Origin: Lamprocystis purpurea DSM 4197
GTDB taxonomy: Bacteria; Pseudomonadota; Gammaproteobacteria; Chromatiales; Chromatiaceae
Length of the DNA: 59,898 nucleotides
Direction: 5' to 3'
Assembly: GCF_000379525.1 (NCBI RefSeq)
Contig: NZ_KB902513.1
Coordinates: 596 to 60,493, forward strand
The position numbers and the translations under genes were made by a program. The notes below the pieces were generated by a model. The model did not search any database. It was not told the DNA's origin and saw only the letters and a list, made by a program, of their open reading frames with translations. Below, piece after piece: positions 42,156 through 55,151 of this stretch. The first letter of the stretch is position 1. Each line of letters opens with the position of its first letter.

Positions 42156-42838
42156 CTCGGAATGCAGTCTTTCCCGACCTGACCACCGATCCGAACATGG
42201 TCCCCACCCTTCCCGTTTCCCCGCGGGCGCGTCTCGCCGACGGCGCCGCCGCGCTCGGCATCCTGTTGACTCCAAGCCAAATCTACCGGATGTTCGCGTT
42301 CCTCGAACTGCTGGCTCGTTGGAATCGCACCTACAACCTCACCGCGGTGCGCGACCCCGACGAGCAAGTGCCAAGACACCTGCTCGACAGCCTGGCGATC
42401 CGTGCGTTTCTGTTCGGCGATACTGTCCTCGACCTCGGCACCGGTGCCGGATTACCCGGACTCCCGCTAGCCCTCTGCGACCCGGACCGCCGCTACTGCC
42501 TCCTCGACGGCAGCGGCAAGAAGATTCGTTTCGTGCGCCAAGCCGTCATGGAATTCGGCCTCACCCAGGTCGAGGCCGTGCACAGCCGCATCGAGTCATA
42601 CCGGCCGGGGCGAAAATTCAGTACCATAGTCACCAGGGCCGTCGCGGAGATCGCCGCGATCCACCTGCTGGCGGCCCCCCTGCTCGACCGTCCGGGGCGC
42701 TTGTTGGTCATGAAGGGCCGCTATCCGCACGACGAGCTCCGCAACCCGGCGCTCAGCGACCTTGACCTGACCGTGCACCCCCTGTGCGTGCCGTTCCTTG
42801 AAGGCGACCGCCACCTCATCGAGATCCGCTGTGAGTGA
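42152..42838 (+). CDS. rsmG: 16S rRNA (guanine-N7) methyltransferase RsmG
   Basis: The 228-residue methyltransferase modifies G527 of 16S rRNA. SAM binding is seen in [20 protein letters not shown], and [20 protein letters not shown] with LLDSLA is the family signature. The GTG start overlaps the mnmG stop; an ATG at 42197 would give the more usual about 213 residues. Confidence 0.95.
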   Translation: MTRNAVFPDLTTDPNMVPTLPVSPRARLADGAAALGILLTPSQIYRMFAFLELLARWNRTYNLTAVRDPDEQVPRHLLDSLAIRAFLFGDTVLDLGTGAGLPGLPLALCDPDRRYCLLDGSGKKIRFVRQAVMEFGLTQVEAVHSRIESYRPGRKFSTIVTRAVAEIAAIHLLAAPLLDRPGRLLVMKGRYPHDELRNPALSDLDLTVHPLCVPFLEGDRHLIEIRCE

Positions 42839-42845
42839 TCCTGCC

Positions 42846-43634
42846 ATGGTTCGTATTATCGCCGTTGCCAATCAGAAAGGCGGGGTCGGCAAAACCACCA
42901 CTGCCGTCAATCTGGCCGCTGCCCTGGCGTCCATGAAGCGGCGTGTCCTGCTGGTCGATATGGATCCGCAGGGCAACGCCACCATGGGGTGCGGGGTCGA
43001 CAAGCACACCATTGAACACTCCAGTTGCGACCTCTTGCTGTCCGACATCCCATTCGCGTCCTGTGTACAGCGGGTGGCCGAACCGGCCCCCGGCTTCGAC
43101 CTGTTGCCATCCAATGCCGACCTGACCGCCGCTGAGGTCGGCCTGATCGGTTCCGCCGATCGGGAGCGCCGACTTGCCAAGATCCTGGCGACCGTCGTCG
43201 AGGACTACGAGCTGATCATCATCGACTGCCCGCCGTCCCTCAACATGCTGACCCTCAATGCGTTGGTTGCCGCTCACGGCGTTCTGATCCCGATCCAGTG
43301 CGAGTATTACGCCCTGGAGGGACTTTCCGCCCTGATCGACACCATCGCCCAGGTCCGTGAAAGCCGCAACAGCGGGCTCCAGATCGAGGGCATCCTGCGC
43401 ACCATGCACGATCCGCGTAACAACCTGGCCAATCAAGTCTCGACCCAGCTTGTCACCCACTTCACCGACCAGGTCTACCGCACCATCATTCCCCGCAACG
43501 TCCGCCTGGCGGAGGCCCCGAGTCACGGCTTGTCGGTCCTGCTCTACGACCCCGTCTCGAAAGGGGCCGTCTCTTATCTGGCCCTGGCGAGCGAAGTGCT
43601 GCGCCGCAACCATAAACGACACTCTGTCTCCTGA
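42846..43634 (+). CDS. parA: Chromosome partitioning ATPase ParA (Soj)
   Basis: The ATG at 42846 gives [20 protein letters not shown], the deviant Walker A of ParA/MinD ATPases, and [16 protein letters not shown] and [17 protein letters not shown] follow. The 262-residue protein drives origin segregation with ParB bound at parS. It begins 7 bp after rsmG. Confidence 0.97.
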   Translation: MVRIIAVANQKGGVGKTTTAVNLAAALASMKRRVLLVDMDPQGNATMGCGVDKHTIEHSSCDLLLSDIPFASCVQRVAEPAPGFDLLPSNADLTAAEVGLIGSADRERRLAKILATVVEDYELIIIDCPPSLNMLTLNALVAAHGVLIPIQCEYYALEGLSALIDTIAQVRESRNSGLQIEGILRTMHDPRNNLANQVSTQLVTHFTDQVYRTIIPRNVRLAEAPSHGLSVLLYDPVSKGAVSYLALASEVLRRNHKRHSVS

Positions 43635-43646
43635 GGCGCCCGATTG

Positions 43647-44588
43647 ATGGACCCCGTGGAAGAAGCCGGCAACTCGCCGCAAAAAAAACGTGGCCTTGGT
43701 CGCGGTCTTGACGCCCTGCTCGGCGCGACCCGCCTGCCCCCGGTGCCCGTCGTGCCGTTGAGCACCGAGCAGCCACCGCCCGTCGACTCCGTACTCCCGA
43801 TCGGCGAGCGCATCACCCGGCTTCCACTCGAACAAATCCAGCGTGGGCGTTATCAGCCGCGCCGTGACTTCGACCCGGATGCCCTGCGCGAACTGGCCGA
43901 CTCGATCGCCGCCCAGGGCGTCATCCAGCCCGTGGTCGTGCGGCCGATCGGCGACGACCGCTACGAACTCGTCGCCGGCGAGCGGCGCTGGCGAGCCTCC
44001 CAGCAGGCCGGGCTCGTCGACATTCCGGCCGTCATTCGTGAGTGCGACGAACTCGCCGCGGTGGCCATCGGACTGATCGAAAACATTCAGCGCGCCGATC
44101 TCAATCCGTTGGAAGAGGCCGGCGCCCTGGAGCGTCTGCTGACCGAGTTCCGGCTCACCCACCAGCAGATCGCCGAGGCCCTGGGCAAGTCCCGCACCAC
44201 GGTGACCAACCTGCTGCGGCTCTTAGAACTGAACCCCGACGTCAAGACGCTGGTCGATCACTCCCAAATCGAAATGGGCCACGCCCGGGCCCTGCTCGGT
44301 CTCAAAGGCCCGGCGCAAAGCACGGCCGCCCGGCAAGTGGTTGCCGGCGGTCTGTCGGTGCGTGAGACCGAGCGGCTGGTGCGCCGCCTGCAACAGGCCG
44401 ACGAGGCCCCGGCGGCGCCGGTCGCCAAGCCGGACCTCGACCCCAATGTCCGCCGTCTCCAGGACGATCTGACCGACCGCCTGGGGGCGCGGGTGCAGAT
44501 CCAGCAGGGCGCACGCGGCACCGGAAAGCTGGTCATCGCCTACAACAGCCTGGAAGAACTGGACGGAATACTTGAACACATTCAGTGA
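43647..44588 (+). CDS. parB: Chromosome partitioning protein ParB (Spo0J)
   Basis: The 313-residue protein has the N-terminal ParA-activating KKRGLGRGLDALLG, the CTP-binding ParB/Srx domain (QIQRGRYQPRRDFD, ELVAGERRWRASQQAG, AIGLIENIQRADLNPLEEA), a helix-turn-helix (LTHQQIAEALGKSRTTVTNL) and a C-terminal dimerisation region. It should load at the two parS sites at 29.3 kb. Confidence 0.97.
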   Translation: MDPVEEAGNSPQKKRGLGRGLDALLGATRLPPVPVVPLSTEQPPPVDSVLPIGERITRLPLEQIQRGRYQPRRDFDPDALRELADSIAAQGVIQPVVVRPIGDDRYELVAGERRWRASQQAGLVDIPAVIRECDELAAVAIGLIENIQRADLNPLEEAGALERLLTEFRLTHQQIAEALGKSRTTVTNLLRLLELNPDVKTLVDHSQIEMGHARALLGLKGPAQSTAARQVVAGGLSVRETERLVRRLQQADEAPAAPVAKPDLDPNVRRLQDDLTDRLGARVQIQQGARGTGKLVIAYNSLEELDGILEHIQ

Positions 44589-44661
44589 AAAACATCAGGC
44601 CATCGGTATTCTGCAATGATTAGAATCAGCTAGATCCATGGAACCAGCGGACTCTCGTGCG

Positions 44662-44690
44662 TTGACCCGCAATTTTCGACCCCGTATACT
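44662..44690 (+). promoter_or_regulatory. Promoter of the atp operon
   Basis: TTGACC at 44662-44667 and TATACT at 44685-44690 with a 17-bp spacer form a near-consensus sigma-70 promoter 44 bp before atpI. It lies in the 146-bp spacer after parB. Confidence 0.8.
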
Positions 44691-44734
44691 GCGCGTTCGG
44701 CAGGGATCAGTCCTCGCAGCATGTTCCGAATCCG

Positions 44735-45139
44735 ATGCAACAGGCAGATGCCCGGCTGGCTAAAAAGACCTTGCAGGTTCAAGCCATTCTTGGTTTGAGC
44801 GCATTGCTGATCGCTCTACCTTTCGGGTGGCATACGGCAATGTCGGTCATGATCGGAGTTGGCTCCTGTCTGTTCGCCAACAGCCTCTTCGCGGTCTTGG
44901 TCTTCCGGGGCTACCGCGCCCAGGAGCCGGGTCGGTTGTTGCTGAACATTTATGGCGCTGAGGTAGCGAAACTCGTAGTTTTAATCGGTCTCTTCGGCGT
45001 GGCATTTGCGACGCTCGATGGCCTGAACGTTCCGGCACTGTTGGTTGCTTACCTGGTCATTCAGGTCGCTTCCACCTTGATTGCGGCCCAACTGAGCGCC
45101 CGCGCGGCGTCCCGGTCGGGCACCCAAGACACGCACTGA
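44735..45139 (+). CDS. atpI: ATP synthase protein I
   Basis: The 134-residue protein has four hydrophobic segments (LQVQAILGLSALLIALPFGW, VMIGVGSCLFANSLFAVLVF, VVLIGLFGVAFATL, LLVAYLVIQVASTLIAAQL), as AtpI does. It may help c-ring assembly or magnesium supply. First gene of the atp operon. Confidence 0.9.
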   Translation: MQQADARLAKKTLQVQAILGLSALLIALPFGWHTAMSVMIGVGSCLFANSLFAVLVFRGYRAQEPGRLLLNIYGAEVAKLVVLIGLFGVAFATLDGLNVPALLVAYLVIQVASTLIAAQLSARAASRSGTQDTH

Positions 45140-45146
45140 GAGATGA

Positions 45147-46322
<1,176 letters not shown>

Positions 46323-46361
46323 CATAAGAATCGGACGCGCCTGACCGGAAGGAACTTCAGA

Positions 46362-46386
46362 GGCACCCCGAGGCACCCCGAGGCAT
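46362..46386 (+). repeat. GAGGCACCCC tandem copies before atpF
   Basis: Two to three copies of AGGCACCCCG directly precede the GTG start of atpF, covering its ribosome-site region. Copy number could influence atpF translation; no evidence of variation is available here. Confidence 0.5.
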
Positions 46387-46390
46387 ACAA

Positions 46391-46861
46391 GTGAACTTCA
46401 ACCTGACACTCATCGGCCAGATGATCTCCTTCGGGGTCTTCGTCTGGTTCACTATGACCTATGTCTGGACGCCTATCGTCAAGGCGCTCAGCGACCGTAA
46501 GGCAAAGATCGCCGAAGGTCTCGCCGCCGCCGAACGCGGGCACCAGGAGAAGAGTCTAGGCGAGCAGCGCGCTCAGGAGGTCCTGAACACTGCGAAGGCC
46601 CAAGCCACCGAGATCCTCAGCCAGGCCCAGAAGCGCGCCGGAGAGATCGTCGAAGAATCCAAGGTCGACGCTCGCTCCGAAGGTCAGCGGCTGATCGCCG
46701 CCGCCCAGGCGGAGATCGAACGCGAGACCAATCGCGCTCGCGAAGAGCTGCGCGAAAAGGTCGCGACCCTGGCCGTAGCCGCCGCCGAAAAGATCCTGAA
46801 GAAAGAAATCGACGTGCGCGCTCATCAGTCGCTCGTCGACGACTTCGCCAGACAGATCTAA
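46391..46861 (+). CDS. atpF: F1Fo ATP synthase subunit b
   Basis: A GTG start gives MNFNLTLIGQMISFGVFVWF, the single membrane helix, then a 120-residue charged coiled coil (156 in total) forming the peripheral stalk. Length equals the E. coli subunit. The unusual upstream repeat replaces a clear Shine-Dalgarno. Confidence 0.96.
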   Translation: MNFNLTLIGQMISFGVFVWFTMTYVWTPIVKALSDRKAKIAEGLAAAERGHQEKSLGEQRAQEVLNTAKAQATEILSQAQKRAGEIVEESKVDARSEGQRLIAAAQAEIERETNRAREELREKVATLAVAAAEKILKKEIDVRAHQSLVDDFARQI

Positions 46862-46870
46862 AGGACCACC

Positions 46871-47410
46871 ATGGCCGGAGAAATCACTACCATCGCGCGG
46901 CCCTATGCGGAGGCGGTCTTCAAGCGTGCGCAGGAGCTCGGCACCGTGGACCAATGGTCCGCGAGCCTGAATGCGCTTGCCGACATCGCGGCCGACCCCC
47001 TCATGGCCGCCCAGATCGCCAATCCCAATTGCCCGCGTGAACGTCTCCGTGACCTGATCATCCAGATCGGCGGCGAATCCATGTCGGCTGAACTCGGCAA
47101 CCTGGTCAGATTGTTGGCAGAGAACGCCCGTCTCGCCGCGCTGCCCGAGATCGCCCTGCTCTACGAGGAGCGGCGCGTGGCCGCACAGGGCGTTCGCCAG
47201 GTGCTGGTACGCAGCGCCTTTCCGGTCGATGCCGACCAGGAGCAGGTGCTGGCCACAGCACTGGCGCGGCGACTCGGTGCCCAGGTGGAGCTGACGGTGG
47301 AACAAGACCCGGACCTGATCGGAGGCGTCGAGATTCATGCCGGCGACCTGGTGATCGACGACTCGGTCCGCGGCAAGCTCAAGCAGCTTTCCAACGCTTT
47401 GCAATTCTGA
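46871..47410 (+). CDS. atpH: F1Fo ATP synthase subunit delta
   Basis: The 179-residue stalk protein begins [20 protein letters not shown] and has the C-terminal motif [20 protein letters not shown]. It links F1 to subunit b. Confidence 0.96.
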   Translation: MAGEITTIARPYAEAVFKRAQELGTVDQWSASLNALADIAADPLMAAQIANPNCPRERLRDLIIQIGGESMSAELGNLVRLLAENARLAALPEIALLYEERRVAAQGVRQVLVRSAFPVDADQEQVLATALARRLGAQVELTVEQDPDLIGGVEIHAGDLVIDDSVRGKLKQLSNALQF

Positions 47411-47453
47411 ACGGGCCTCCATTGAACAGGCCCATTGTGAACAGGACACGGTC

Positions 47454-48995
47454 ATGCAACTGAATCCTTCCGAGATCAGCGATCTCATCAAACAGAAGAT
47501 CGAACAGTTCGAGCTGAAGACGGAGGCCCGTACCGAAGGCACCATCGTCAGCCTGACGGACGGTATCGTGCGCGTGCATGGCCTGTCCGACGCCCGCTAT
47601 TACGAAATGCTGGAGTTTCCCGGGGATACCTTCGGGCTCGCGCTGAACCTCGAGCGCGACTCGGTCGGCGCTGTCGTATTGGGCCCTTACACCCATCTGA
47701 CTGAAGGCGACTGGGTCCGTTGTACCGGTCGCGTACTTGAAGTCCCGGTTGGTCCCGGTCTGCTTGGCCGCGTGGTCGACGCACTGGGTAACCCGATCGA
47801 CGGCAAGGGTCCGATCGATGCCGTCGGCACCTCCCCGATCGAAAAAGTGGCGCCGGGCGTTATTGCCCGCCAGTCGGTCGACCAGCCGGTGCAGACCGGC
47901 ATCAAAGCCATCGACACCATGGTGCCGATCGGTCGCGGCCAGCGCGAGTTGATCATTGGTGACCGCCAGACCGGCAAGACCGCGGTCGCGGTCGACACCA
48001 TCATCAACCAGAAAGGCACCGGCGTTAAGTGCATCTACGTTGCGATAGGCCAGAAAAACTCGTCTATTGCCAACCTGGTGCGCAAGCTCGAAGAGTTCGG
48101 CGCGATGGATCACACCATCATCGTCGCTGCCGCCGCCGCCGACTCCGCCGCCATGCAGTTCATCGCGCCCTATGCCGGCTGCACCATGGGCGAGTATTTC
48201 CGTGATCTTGGCCAGGATGCCCTGATCATCTATGACGATCTGACCAAGCAGGCCTGGGCCTATCGTCAGGTTTCTCTGCTCCTGCGTCGGCCGCCGGGCC
48301 GCGAGGCGTACCCCGGCGACGTCTTCTATCTCCATTCCCGTCTGCTGGAGCGTGCCGCGCGCGTCAATGCGCATTATGTCGAAGAGATCACCGGCGGCGC
48401 GGTGAAAGGCCAGACCGGCTCCTTGACGGCCCTGCCGATCATCGAAACGCAGGCCGGTGACGTGTCGGCCTTCGTACCGACCAACGTCATCTCCATCACG
48501 GATGGCCAGATCTTCCTCGAGACCGACCTTTTCAATGCAGGTATCCGCCCGGCCATCAACGCGGGTCTGTCGGTGTCCCGTGTCGGCGGCGCCGCGCAAA
48601 CCAAGATCATCAAGAAACTCGGCGGCGGTATCCGTCTGGCACTGGCCCAGTACCGTGAGTTGGCGGCTTTCTCCCAGTTCGCGTCCGATCTGGACGAGGC
48701 GACCCGCAAGCAGTTGCAACGCGGCGAGCGTGTCACCGAGCTGATGAAGCAGGTGCAATACTCCCCGATGAGTGTCGCCCAGATGGCGATGTCGCTCTTC
48801 GCGGCCAACGAAGGCTATCTGGACGACGTGGATGTCAAAAAAGTCGTGGACTTTGAGCACGCACTTCAGTCCTACATGAAGTCTGCCCAAGCGGCCCTGC
48901 TCGAGCGAATCAACACCACCGGTGATTTCAACGACGAGATCCAGGTGGCGATGCACGCGGCGATCAAGGAATTCAAGGCCAACAACACCTGGTAA
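47454..48995 (+). CDS. atpA: F1Fo ATP synthase subunit alpha
   Basis: The 513-residue regulatory nucleotide-binding subunit starts [19 protein letters not shown] and has Walker [31 protein letters not shown] and the signature [17 protein letters not shown]. Length matches E. coli. Confidence 0.98.
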   Translation: MQLNPSEISDLIKQKIEQFELKTEARTEGTIVSLTDGIVRVHGLSDARYYEMLEFPGDTFGLALNLERDSVGAVVLGPYTHLTEGDWVRCTGRVLEVPVGPGLLGRVVDALGNPIDGKGPIDAVGTSPIEKVAPGVIARQSVDQPVQTGIKAIDTMVPIGRGQRELIIGDRQTGKTAVAVDTIINQKGTGVKCIYVAIGQKNSSIANLVRKLEEFGAMDHTIIVAAAAADSAAMQFIAPYAGCTMGEYFRDLGQDALIIYDDLTKQAWAYRQVSLLLRRPPGREAYPGDVFYLHSRLLERAARVNAHYVEEITGGAVKGQTGSLTALPIIETQAGDVSAFVPTNVISITDGQIFLETDLFNAGIRPAINAGLSVSRVGGAAQTKIIKKLGGGIRLALAQYRELAAFSQFASDLDEATRKQLQRGERVTELMKQVQYSPMSVAQMAMSLFAANEGYLDDVDVKKVVDFEHALQSYMKSAQAALLERINTTGDFNDEIQVAMHAAIKEFKANNTW

Positions 48996-49133
48996 TGAGA
49001 CGCCAGCCTCACACCGCCATCCGCCAGCCGGGGGTGGTCGCGCGAGGCTTCCGCGTTTCATCATTGCGATTCACCCTGCCGTCTCCGCCATCCACGTTGG
49101 CGGTTGACGGCTGGAAGCTGGGAGCTTGAGCAA

Positions 49134-49997
49134 ATGGCCGGCGCCAAAGAAGTCCGAACCAAGATCGCGAGCATCAAAAGCACGCAGAAGATCACCAAAG
49201 CCATGCAAATGGTCGCGGCGTCCAAGATGCGCCGTGCCCAGGAGCGGATGGCTGCGTCCAAGCCCTATGCGCAGAAGATGCTCGAGGTGATCAGCCACCT
49301 GGCCCGCGCGACGCCCGAGTATCGCCACTCGTTCATGGCCGTCGAACGCGAGCGCAAGCGGGTCGGTTATATCGTCGTCTCGTCCGATCGCGGGCTGTGC
49401 GGCGGTCTCAACAGCAACCTGTTCCGGCGACTGATTGCCGAAATCAAGGAGCAGCGTGCCCTCGGGGTCGATCCCGCATTCTGCACCATCGGCACCAAGG
49501 CATTGGGATTCTTCAAACGCTTCGGCGGCAGCGTGCTGGCCCAGGCCACGCACCTCGGCGATAAGCCACACGTCGAGGAACTGATCGGTACGGTCAGGGT
49601 GATGCTGGACGCTTTCGAAGAGAAGAAGATCGACGCGATCTATATCGCCAGCAACGAGTTCGTGAACACCATGACGCAAAAGCCGGTGATTCGCCAACTG
49701 GTGCCGCTGGTACCGGGCGAGCGACAGTCCATGCCGCTGCACTGGGACTATATCTACGAGCCCGATGCGCATACCGTGCTCGATTCGCTGCTGACGCGCT
49801 ATATCGAGTCACTGGTCTATCAGGCGGTGGTCGAGAACGGTGCCTGTGAGCAGGCCGCGCGCATGGTCGCGATGAAGTCCGCCTCCGACAACGCCGGCAA
49901 CCTGATCAGCGAGTTGCAGCTCGTCTACAACAAGGCGCGTCAGGCCGCGATCACCCAAGAAATCTCCGAGATCGTGAGTGGCGCGGCGGCTGTTTAG
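49134..49997 (+). CDS. atpG: F1Fo ATP synthase subunit gamma
   Basis: From ATG 49134 ([20 protein letters not shown]) the 287-residue rotor shaft has [19 protein letters not shown] at the N-terminal helix, [15 protein letters not shown], and the C-terminal signature [20 protein letters not shown]. The 138-bp spacer after atpA is the longest in the operon. Confidence 0.97.
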   Translation: MAGAKEVRTKIASIKSTQKITKAMQMVAASKMRRAQERMAASKPYAQKMLEVISHLARATPEYRHSFMAVERERKRVGYIVVSSDRGLCGGLNSNLFRRLIAEIKEQRALGVDPAFCTIGTKALGFFKRFGGSVLAQATHLGDKPHVEELIGTVRVMLDAFEEKKIDAIYIASNEFVNTMTQKPVIRQLVPLVPGERQSMPLHWDYIYEPDAHTVLDSLLTRYIESLVYQAVVENGACEQAARMVAMKSASDNAGNLISELQLVYNKARQAAITQEISEIVSGAAAV

Positions 49998-51473
<1,476 letters not shown>

Positions 51474-51485
51474 GGGGAGAGACCC

Positions 51486-51908
51486 ATGGCAACGATCCAA
51501 GTCGACATCGTCAGCGCCGAGGGGGCCATCCACTCCGGAATCGCCTCCATGGTCTACGCCTCTGCCGAGTTAGGAGAGGTCGGGATCGCGCCCCGTCACA
51601 CGGCCTTCATCAGTCGGCTGCGTCCCGGTGACGTCCGGGTGGAGAACGCAGCGGGCGAGCAGGAGCATTTCTACGTGTCCGGCGGCGTGCTGGAAGTCCA
51701 GCCCATGGCCGTGACCGTCCTGGCCGACACCGCGATTCGCGCCCATGACCTCGACGAGGCGGCCGCCTTGGAGGCCAAGCGCCGCGCCGAGGACGCACTC
51801 GCCGGTCAAACGGCCGAGTTCGAGTACGCCAAGGCGCAATCCGAACTGGCCGAGGCGATCGCTCAATTGCGTGCCATCGAGAAGATGCGCAAGATGCGAC
51901 GCGGCTAA
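51486..51908 (+). CDS. atpC: F1Fo ATP synthase subunit epsilon
   Basis: The 140-residue protein has the N-terminal beta sandwich ([37 protein letters not shown]) and a C-terminal helical hairpin. Epsilon couples catalysis to rotation and can inhibit hydrolysis. It ends the operon before a terminator. Confidence 0.96.
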   Translation: MATIQVDIVSAEGAIHSGIASMVYASAELGEVGIAPRHTAFISRLRPGDVRVENAAGEQEHFYVSGGVLEVQPMAVTVLADTAIRAHDLDEAAALEAKRRAEDALAGQTAEFEYAKAQSELAEAIAQLRAIEKMRKMRRG

Positions 51909-51950
51909 CCGGATGGGGGTGGCCGCCGCTCGCGTGCCGTCCTTCCGGGC

Positions 51951-51984
51951 AACGCCCCCGTCGCCACGCGCCGGGGGCGTTTTA
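51951..51984 (+). terminator. Terminator of the atp operon
   Basis: ACGCCCCC (51952-51959) pairs with GGGGGCGT (51973-51980), followed by TTTTA. It is a GC-rich rho-independent terminator 43 bp after atpC. Confidence 0.88.
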
Positions 51985-52046
51985 CTATGGTTCGGAATCA
52001 TGGTTAGACGCCTTGCGGCACCCGCGTTCGCAATAGGAGTGAATTT

Positions 52047-52670
52047 TTGCTTGAACTGATGCAAGCGGGCGGTTGGCTCATGTGGCCGATCGCCGCCTGT
52101 TCCGTCATAGCGACCGCGCTGGTTATCGACCGTGCCTGGACATTACGCCGGGCGCGGATCATGCCCGAGGACCTGGTCACCCGCATTTGGCAATTGCACC
52201 GCCAGGGGCAGCTCAGCGAGGAAAAGATCGAAGCGATCCGTGCCGGCTCCCCGTTGGGCCGGATGTTGGCGGCTGGACTGGTCAACCGTAATCATTCCCG
52301 TGAGGTGATGAAAGAGGCCATTGCCGATACCGGCCGCCATGTCGTGGCCCGGCTCGAACGTCATCTCGACACCCTCAGCACCATCGCCTCAGTCGCGCCC
52401 CTGCTCGGACTGCTCGGCACCGTCTTCGGCATGATCGACATCTTTGGTGTCATCATGAACGCCGGAACAGGCAACGCCGGGATTCTCTCGGGCGGCATTG
52501 CCAAAGCGCTCATCACCACCGCGGCCGGTCTCTCGGTCGCCATCCCGACCTTGCTCTGCCATCGTTTCTTCGACAGCCGGGTGGGACGATTCGCTATCGA
52601 CATGGAAATGCAGGCCCTGCGCCTGGTCGAGGTCATGAAGGGCGAACGCGAAGAGGGCAGCGAGTCCTGA
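52047..52670 (+). CDS. exbB: ExbB/TolQ/MotA-type proton channel protein
   Basis: A TTG start with an AGGAG site gives a 207-residue protein with three membrane helices (about 8-25, 112-135, 150-172) and the MotA/ExbB signature LSTIASVAPLLGLLGTVFGM. With ExbD it harnesses the proton gradient for TonB-type or related envelope energy transfer. It overlaps exbD by one base (TGATG). Confidence 0.92.
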   Translation: MLELMQAGGWLMWPIAACSVIATALVIDRAWTLRRARIMPEDLVTRIWQLHRQGQLSEEKIEAIRAGSPLGRMLAAGLVNRNHSREVMKEAIADTGRHVVARLERHLDTLSTIASVAPLLGLLGTVFGMIDIFGVIMNAGTGNAGILSGGIAKALITTAAGLSVAIPTLLCHRFFDSRVGRFAIDMEMQALRLVEVMKGEREEGSES

Positions 52671-53119
52671 TGAATCTGCGCACCCGCCGCTCCCAGCCGC
52701 CCGAGATCAACCTGACGTCGCTCCTGGACGTCGTCTTTCTGCTCCTGATCTTTTTCATGGTCTCCACCACCTTCAAGGACGAATCCGGCCAGGAGCAGAC
52801 GCGCCTGCGGGTCACCTTGCCTCAGGCCCAGGGTCAGGACCAGCCAGCCAAAGAAGCCGAGTCGATCCGGATCATCATTGACCAGAGCGGGACCTTTTAT
52901 GTCAATGACCGCTTGGTCGTCGACCAACAGGCGATGACCCTGGTGCGCGCACTCACCGGCGCCATCAACCAACGCAAGGGCATGCCCGTGCTGATCCAGG
53001 CCGACGCCAACACGCCTCATCAGGCCGTCATGACAGCGCTGGATGCCGCCGCGGAAGTGGGATTGAATAAAGTCTCCTTCGCGACCGCGCGCCGGACCCC
53101 GCCGGCCGCACCGCAATGA
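52670..53119 (+). CDS. exbD: ExbD/TolR family protein
   Basis: The 149-residue protein has one membrane helix with the essential aspartate in INLTSLLDVVFLLLIFFMV and a periplasmic domain (ESIRIIIDQSGTFYVNDRLV). Pairing with exbB and location before msbA are typical of gammaproteobacteria without a linked tonB. Confidence 0.94.
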   Translation: MNLRTRRSQPPEINLTSLLDVVFLLLIFFMVSTTFKDESGQEQTRLRVTLPQAQGQDQPAKEAESIRIIIDQSGTFYVNDRLVVDQQAMTLVRALTGAINQRKGMPVLIQADANTPHQAVMTALDAAAEVGLNKVSFATARRTPPAAPQ

Positions 53120-54882
53120 CGCAAGAGCTACCCCAACTGGCGGCCCGTCAGGTGTATGGCCGCTTGCTCGGCTACGCCAAGCCCTATTGGCGTATGTTTG
53201 CCGTCTCGATCTTCGGCATGTTGATCTATGCCGCGACCGAGCCGCTCTTTGCTGCAATGATGAAACCGCTGATCGACGGCAGCTTCGTGCACAAGGATGA
53301 ATCCATCGTTCGCCTGATGCCGCTGGCCCTGATCCTCATCTTTCTGGTGCGCGGCATCGCCGGGTTCATCAATGACTATTTTCTGAGCTGGGTCGGACGA
53401 CGCGTGGTGGCGGATCTGCGCCAGGCCATGTTCGAGCACCTGCTGCGCGCCCCCACCCGCTATTACGATCAACACGGATCCGGCCATATTCTGGCCAAGC
53501 TCACCTATAACGTCGAAAACGTGGCGAGCGCGGCCACCTCGGCCGTCACCACCCTGGTGCGCGACGGCGCCTCGGTCATCGGCCTGATGGCCTACATGCT
53601 CTATATCAACGCCACCCTGTCGGCCATTTTCCTGATCATTGGTCCGGTCATGGTCGGTGCCGTCAAGTACGCCACCAAGCGGTTCAGACGCTACAGTCGA
53701 CGCATTCAGGACCGGGTCGGCGAACTCACGCACGTGGCCCAGGAGGCGATCGACGCGCATCGCGTCGTCAAGTCCTTCGGCGGGCAAGCGCAGGAAACCG
53801 CCGAGTTCGGCTATATCAATGAGAAGACCCGCTCATTGCAGATGAAGATGATCGCTACCGAATCGGCAAGTGTGCCCCTGGTGCAATTGATTTCGGCTCT
53901 GGCCATTGCTTTGATCGTCTATCTCTCCACCATGCAGGGGCTGCGCGCGGACATCACGGTCGGCACCTTCATGTCCTTTGTGGTCGCCATGGGTCTGCTG
54001 CTTCCCCCGGTCAAGCGTCTCACCGGTGTCAATGCGCACCTGCAGCGCGGCATCATCGCGGCCGAGAGCCTGTTCGAGCTGCTGGATTCGGAGACCGAGG
54101 ACGATCAGGGCACCCGCACCCTCGGCCGCGCCCAAGGCCGCATCGAGTACCGTGATGTCACGCACCAATATGCGCCCGACAAGGCGCCGGCAATCCGCAA
54201 TCTCGACCTCATCATCGCTCCAGGGGAGAAGGTGGCGCTGGTCGGCCGCTCGGGCAGCGGCAAGACCACCATCGCGAGCCTGTTGCCGCGCTTCTACGAT
54301 CCTACCGGCGGTGAGATCCTGATCGACGGGGTTCCGATCCGGGAATTATCGCTGGCTGAACTGCGCAATCAGATCGCCCTGGTCAGCCAGGATGTCGTGC
54401 TGTTCAATGACAGCATCGCCAACAACATCGCCTATGGTCGGCCCGTGCCGCCCACGCAGGAGGCGTTGGAGCACGTGGCCGAAGCCGCCCATGCACTGGA
54501 GTTCATCCGCGCCTTGCCCCAGGGCTTCGGCACCATGATCGGCGACCGTGGCGTCCTGCTCTCGGGCGGCCAGCGCCAGCGTCTGGCCATCGCCCGGGCC
54601 ATGCTCAAAGACGCCCCCATCCTGATCCTGGACGAGGCCACCTCCGCACTCGACACCGAGGCCGAGCGCCACATCCAAGCCGCGCTGCAACTGTTGATGG
54701 CGCAGCGTACCACCTTGGTCATCGCGCACCGGCTGTCCACCATCGAGAACGCCGACCGCATTCTGGTCCTGCTGGAGGGCCGTATCGTCGAGCAAGGCCG
54801 CCACGCCGACCTGATCAGCCTGGGCGGCTACTATGCCCGGCTGCATCGACTTCAGTTTCACGACGGACTCGCTGACGCTTAA
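53116..54882 (+). CDS. msbA: Lipid A export ABC transporter MsbA
   Basis: The 588-residue half-transporter fuses a six-helix membrane domain (about 15-320) to an ATPase domain with Walker A GRSGSGKTTIASLLPRFYDP, Q loop region VSQDVVLFNDSIANNI, signature LLSGGQRQRLAIARAM and Walker B ILILDEATSALD. It flips lipid A-core across the inner membrane. It overlaps exbD by 4 bp. Confidence 0.95.
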   Translation: MTQELPQLAARQVYGRLLGYAKPYWRMFAVSIFGMLIYAATEPLFAAMMKPLIDGSFVHKDESIVRLMPLALILIFLVRGIAGFINDYFLSWVGRRVVADLRQAMFEHLLRAPTRYYDQHGSGHILAKLTYNVENVASAATSAVTTLVRDGASVIGLMAYMLYINATLSAIFLIIGPVMVGAVKYATKRFRRYSRRIQDRVGELTHVAQEAIDAHRVVKSFGGQAQETAEFGYINEKTRSLQMKMIATESASVPLVQLISALAIALIVYLSTMQGLRADITVGTFMSFVVAMGLLLPPVKRLTGVNAHLQRGIIAAESLFELLDSETEDDQGTRTLGRAQGRIEYRDVTHQYAPDKAPAIRNLDLIIAPGEKVALVGRSGSGKTTIASLLPRFYDPTGGEILIDGVPIRELSLAELRNQIALVSQDVVLFNDSIANNIAYGRPVPPTQEALEHVAEAAHALEFIRALPQGFGTMIGDRGVLLSGGQRQRLAIARAMLKDAPILILDEATSALDTEAERHIQAALQLLMAQRTTLVIAHRLSTIENADRILVLLEGRIVEQGRHADLISLGGYYARLHRLQFHDGLADA

Positions 54883-54918
54883 ACCGCGCCCAGTGCGGTA
54901 TGCGATGGTGTGTTCTCG

Positions 54919-54966
54919 TTCCCACGCTCCAGCGTGGGAATGCCGTCCGGCCGCTCCAGCGGCCGG
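54919..54966. repeat. Two REP hairpins with CT-CC-AG loops
   Basis: TTCCCACGCT-CC-AGCGTGGGAA (54919-54940) is followed by CCGGCCGCT-CC-AGCGGCCGG (54947-54966). Both are perfect palindromes around CC with the same inner CGCT/AGCG or CCGCT/AGCGG. This is a REP-pair (BIME-like) arrangement after msbA. Confidence 0.85.
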
Positions 54967-55024
54967 TAGCGCCACAACTCACGGCTTGTGGCCCGCGTCG
55001 TGCGGACGGCCACGAAGGTCTGAT

Positions 55025-55118
55025 GTGGGAGCGGCCTCCGGCCGCGATCGGGACCATCGTGAACTTTCCACACCGCGAGATCCCATGTGGCCCCATCGCG
55101 GCCGGAGGCCGCTCCCAC
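55025..55118. repeat. REP inverted pair, 24-bp perfect arms
   Basis: GTGGGAGCGGCCTCCGGCCG and four more bases (55025-55048) are exactly repeated in inverse at 55095-55118, with a 46-bp loop. Each arm also contains a small GGCC palindrome. It resembles the GTGGGAGCGG REPs of Pseudomonas and relatives. The whole 269-bp msbA-lpxK spacer consists of REP elements. Confidence 0.88.
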
Positions 55119-55151
55119 GGACTCACGGTGCGACTGATAAGGTGACCATCC

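Noticed and set aside
40227..42275. 682-codon minus-strand frame over mnmG
   Set aside because: It shadows mnmG, which has all family motifs; composition is typical of an antisense GC-rich frame.
47379..49064. 561-codon minus-strand frame over atpA, and a similar one over atpD (50040-51533)
   Set aside because: Both are antisense shadows of strongly conserved ATP synthase genes.
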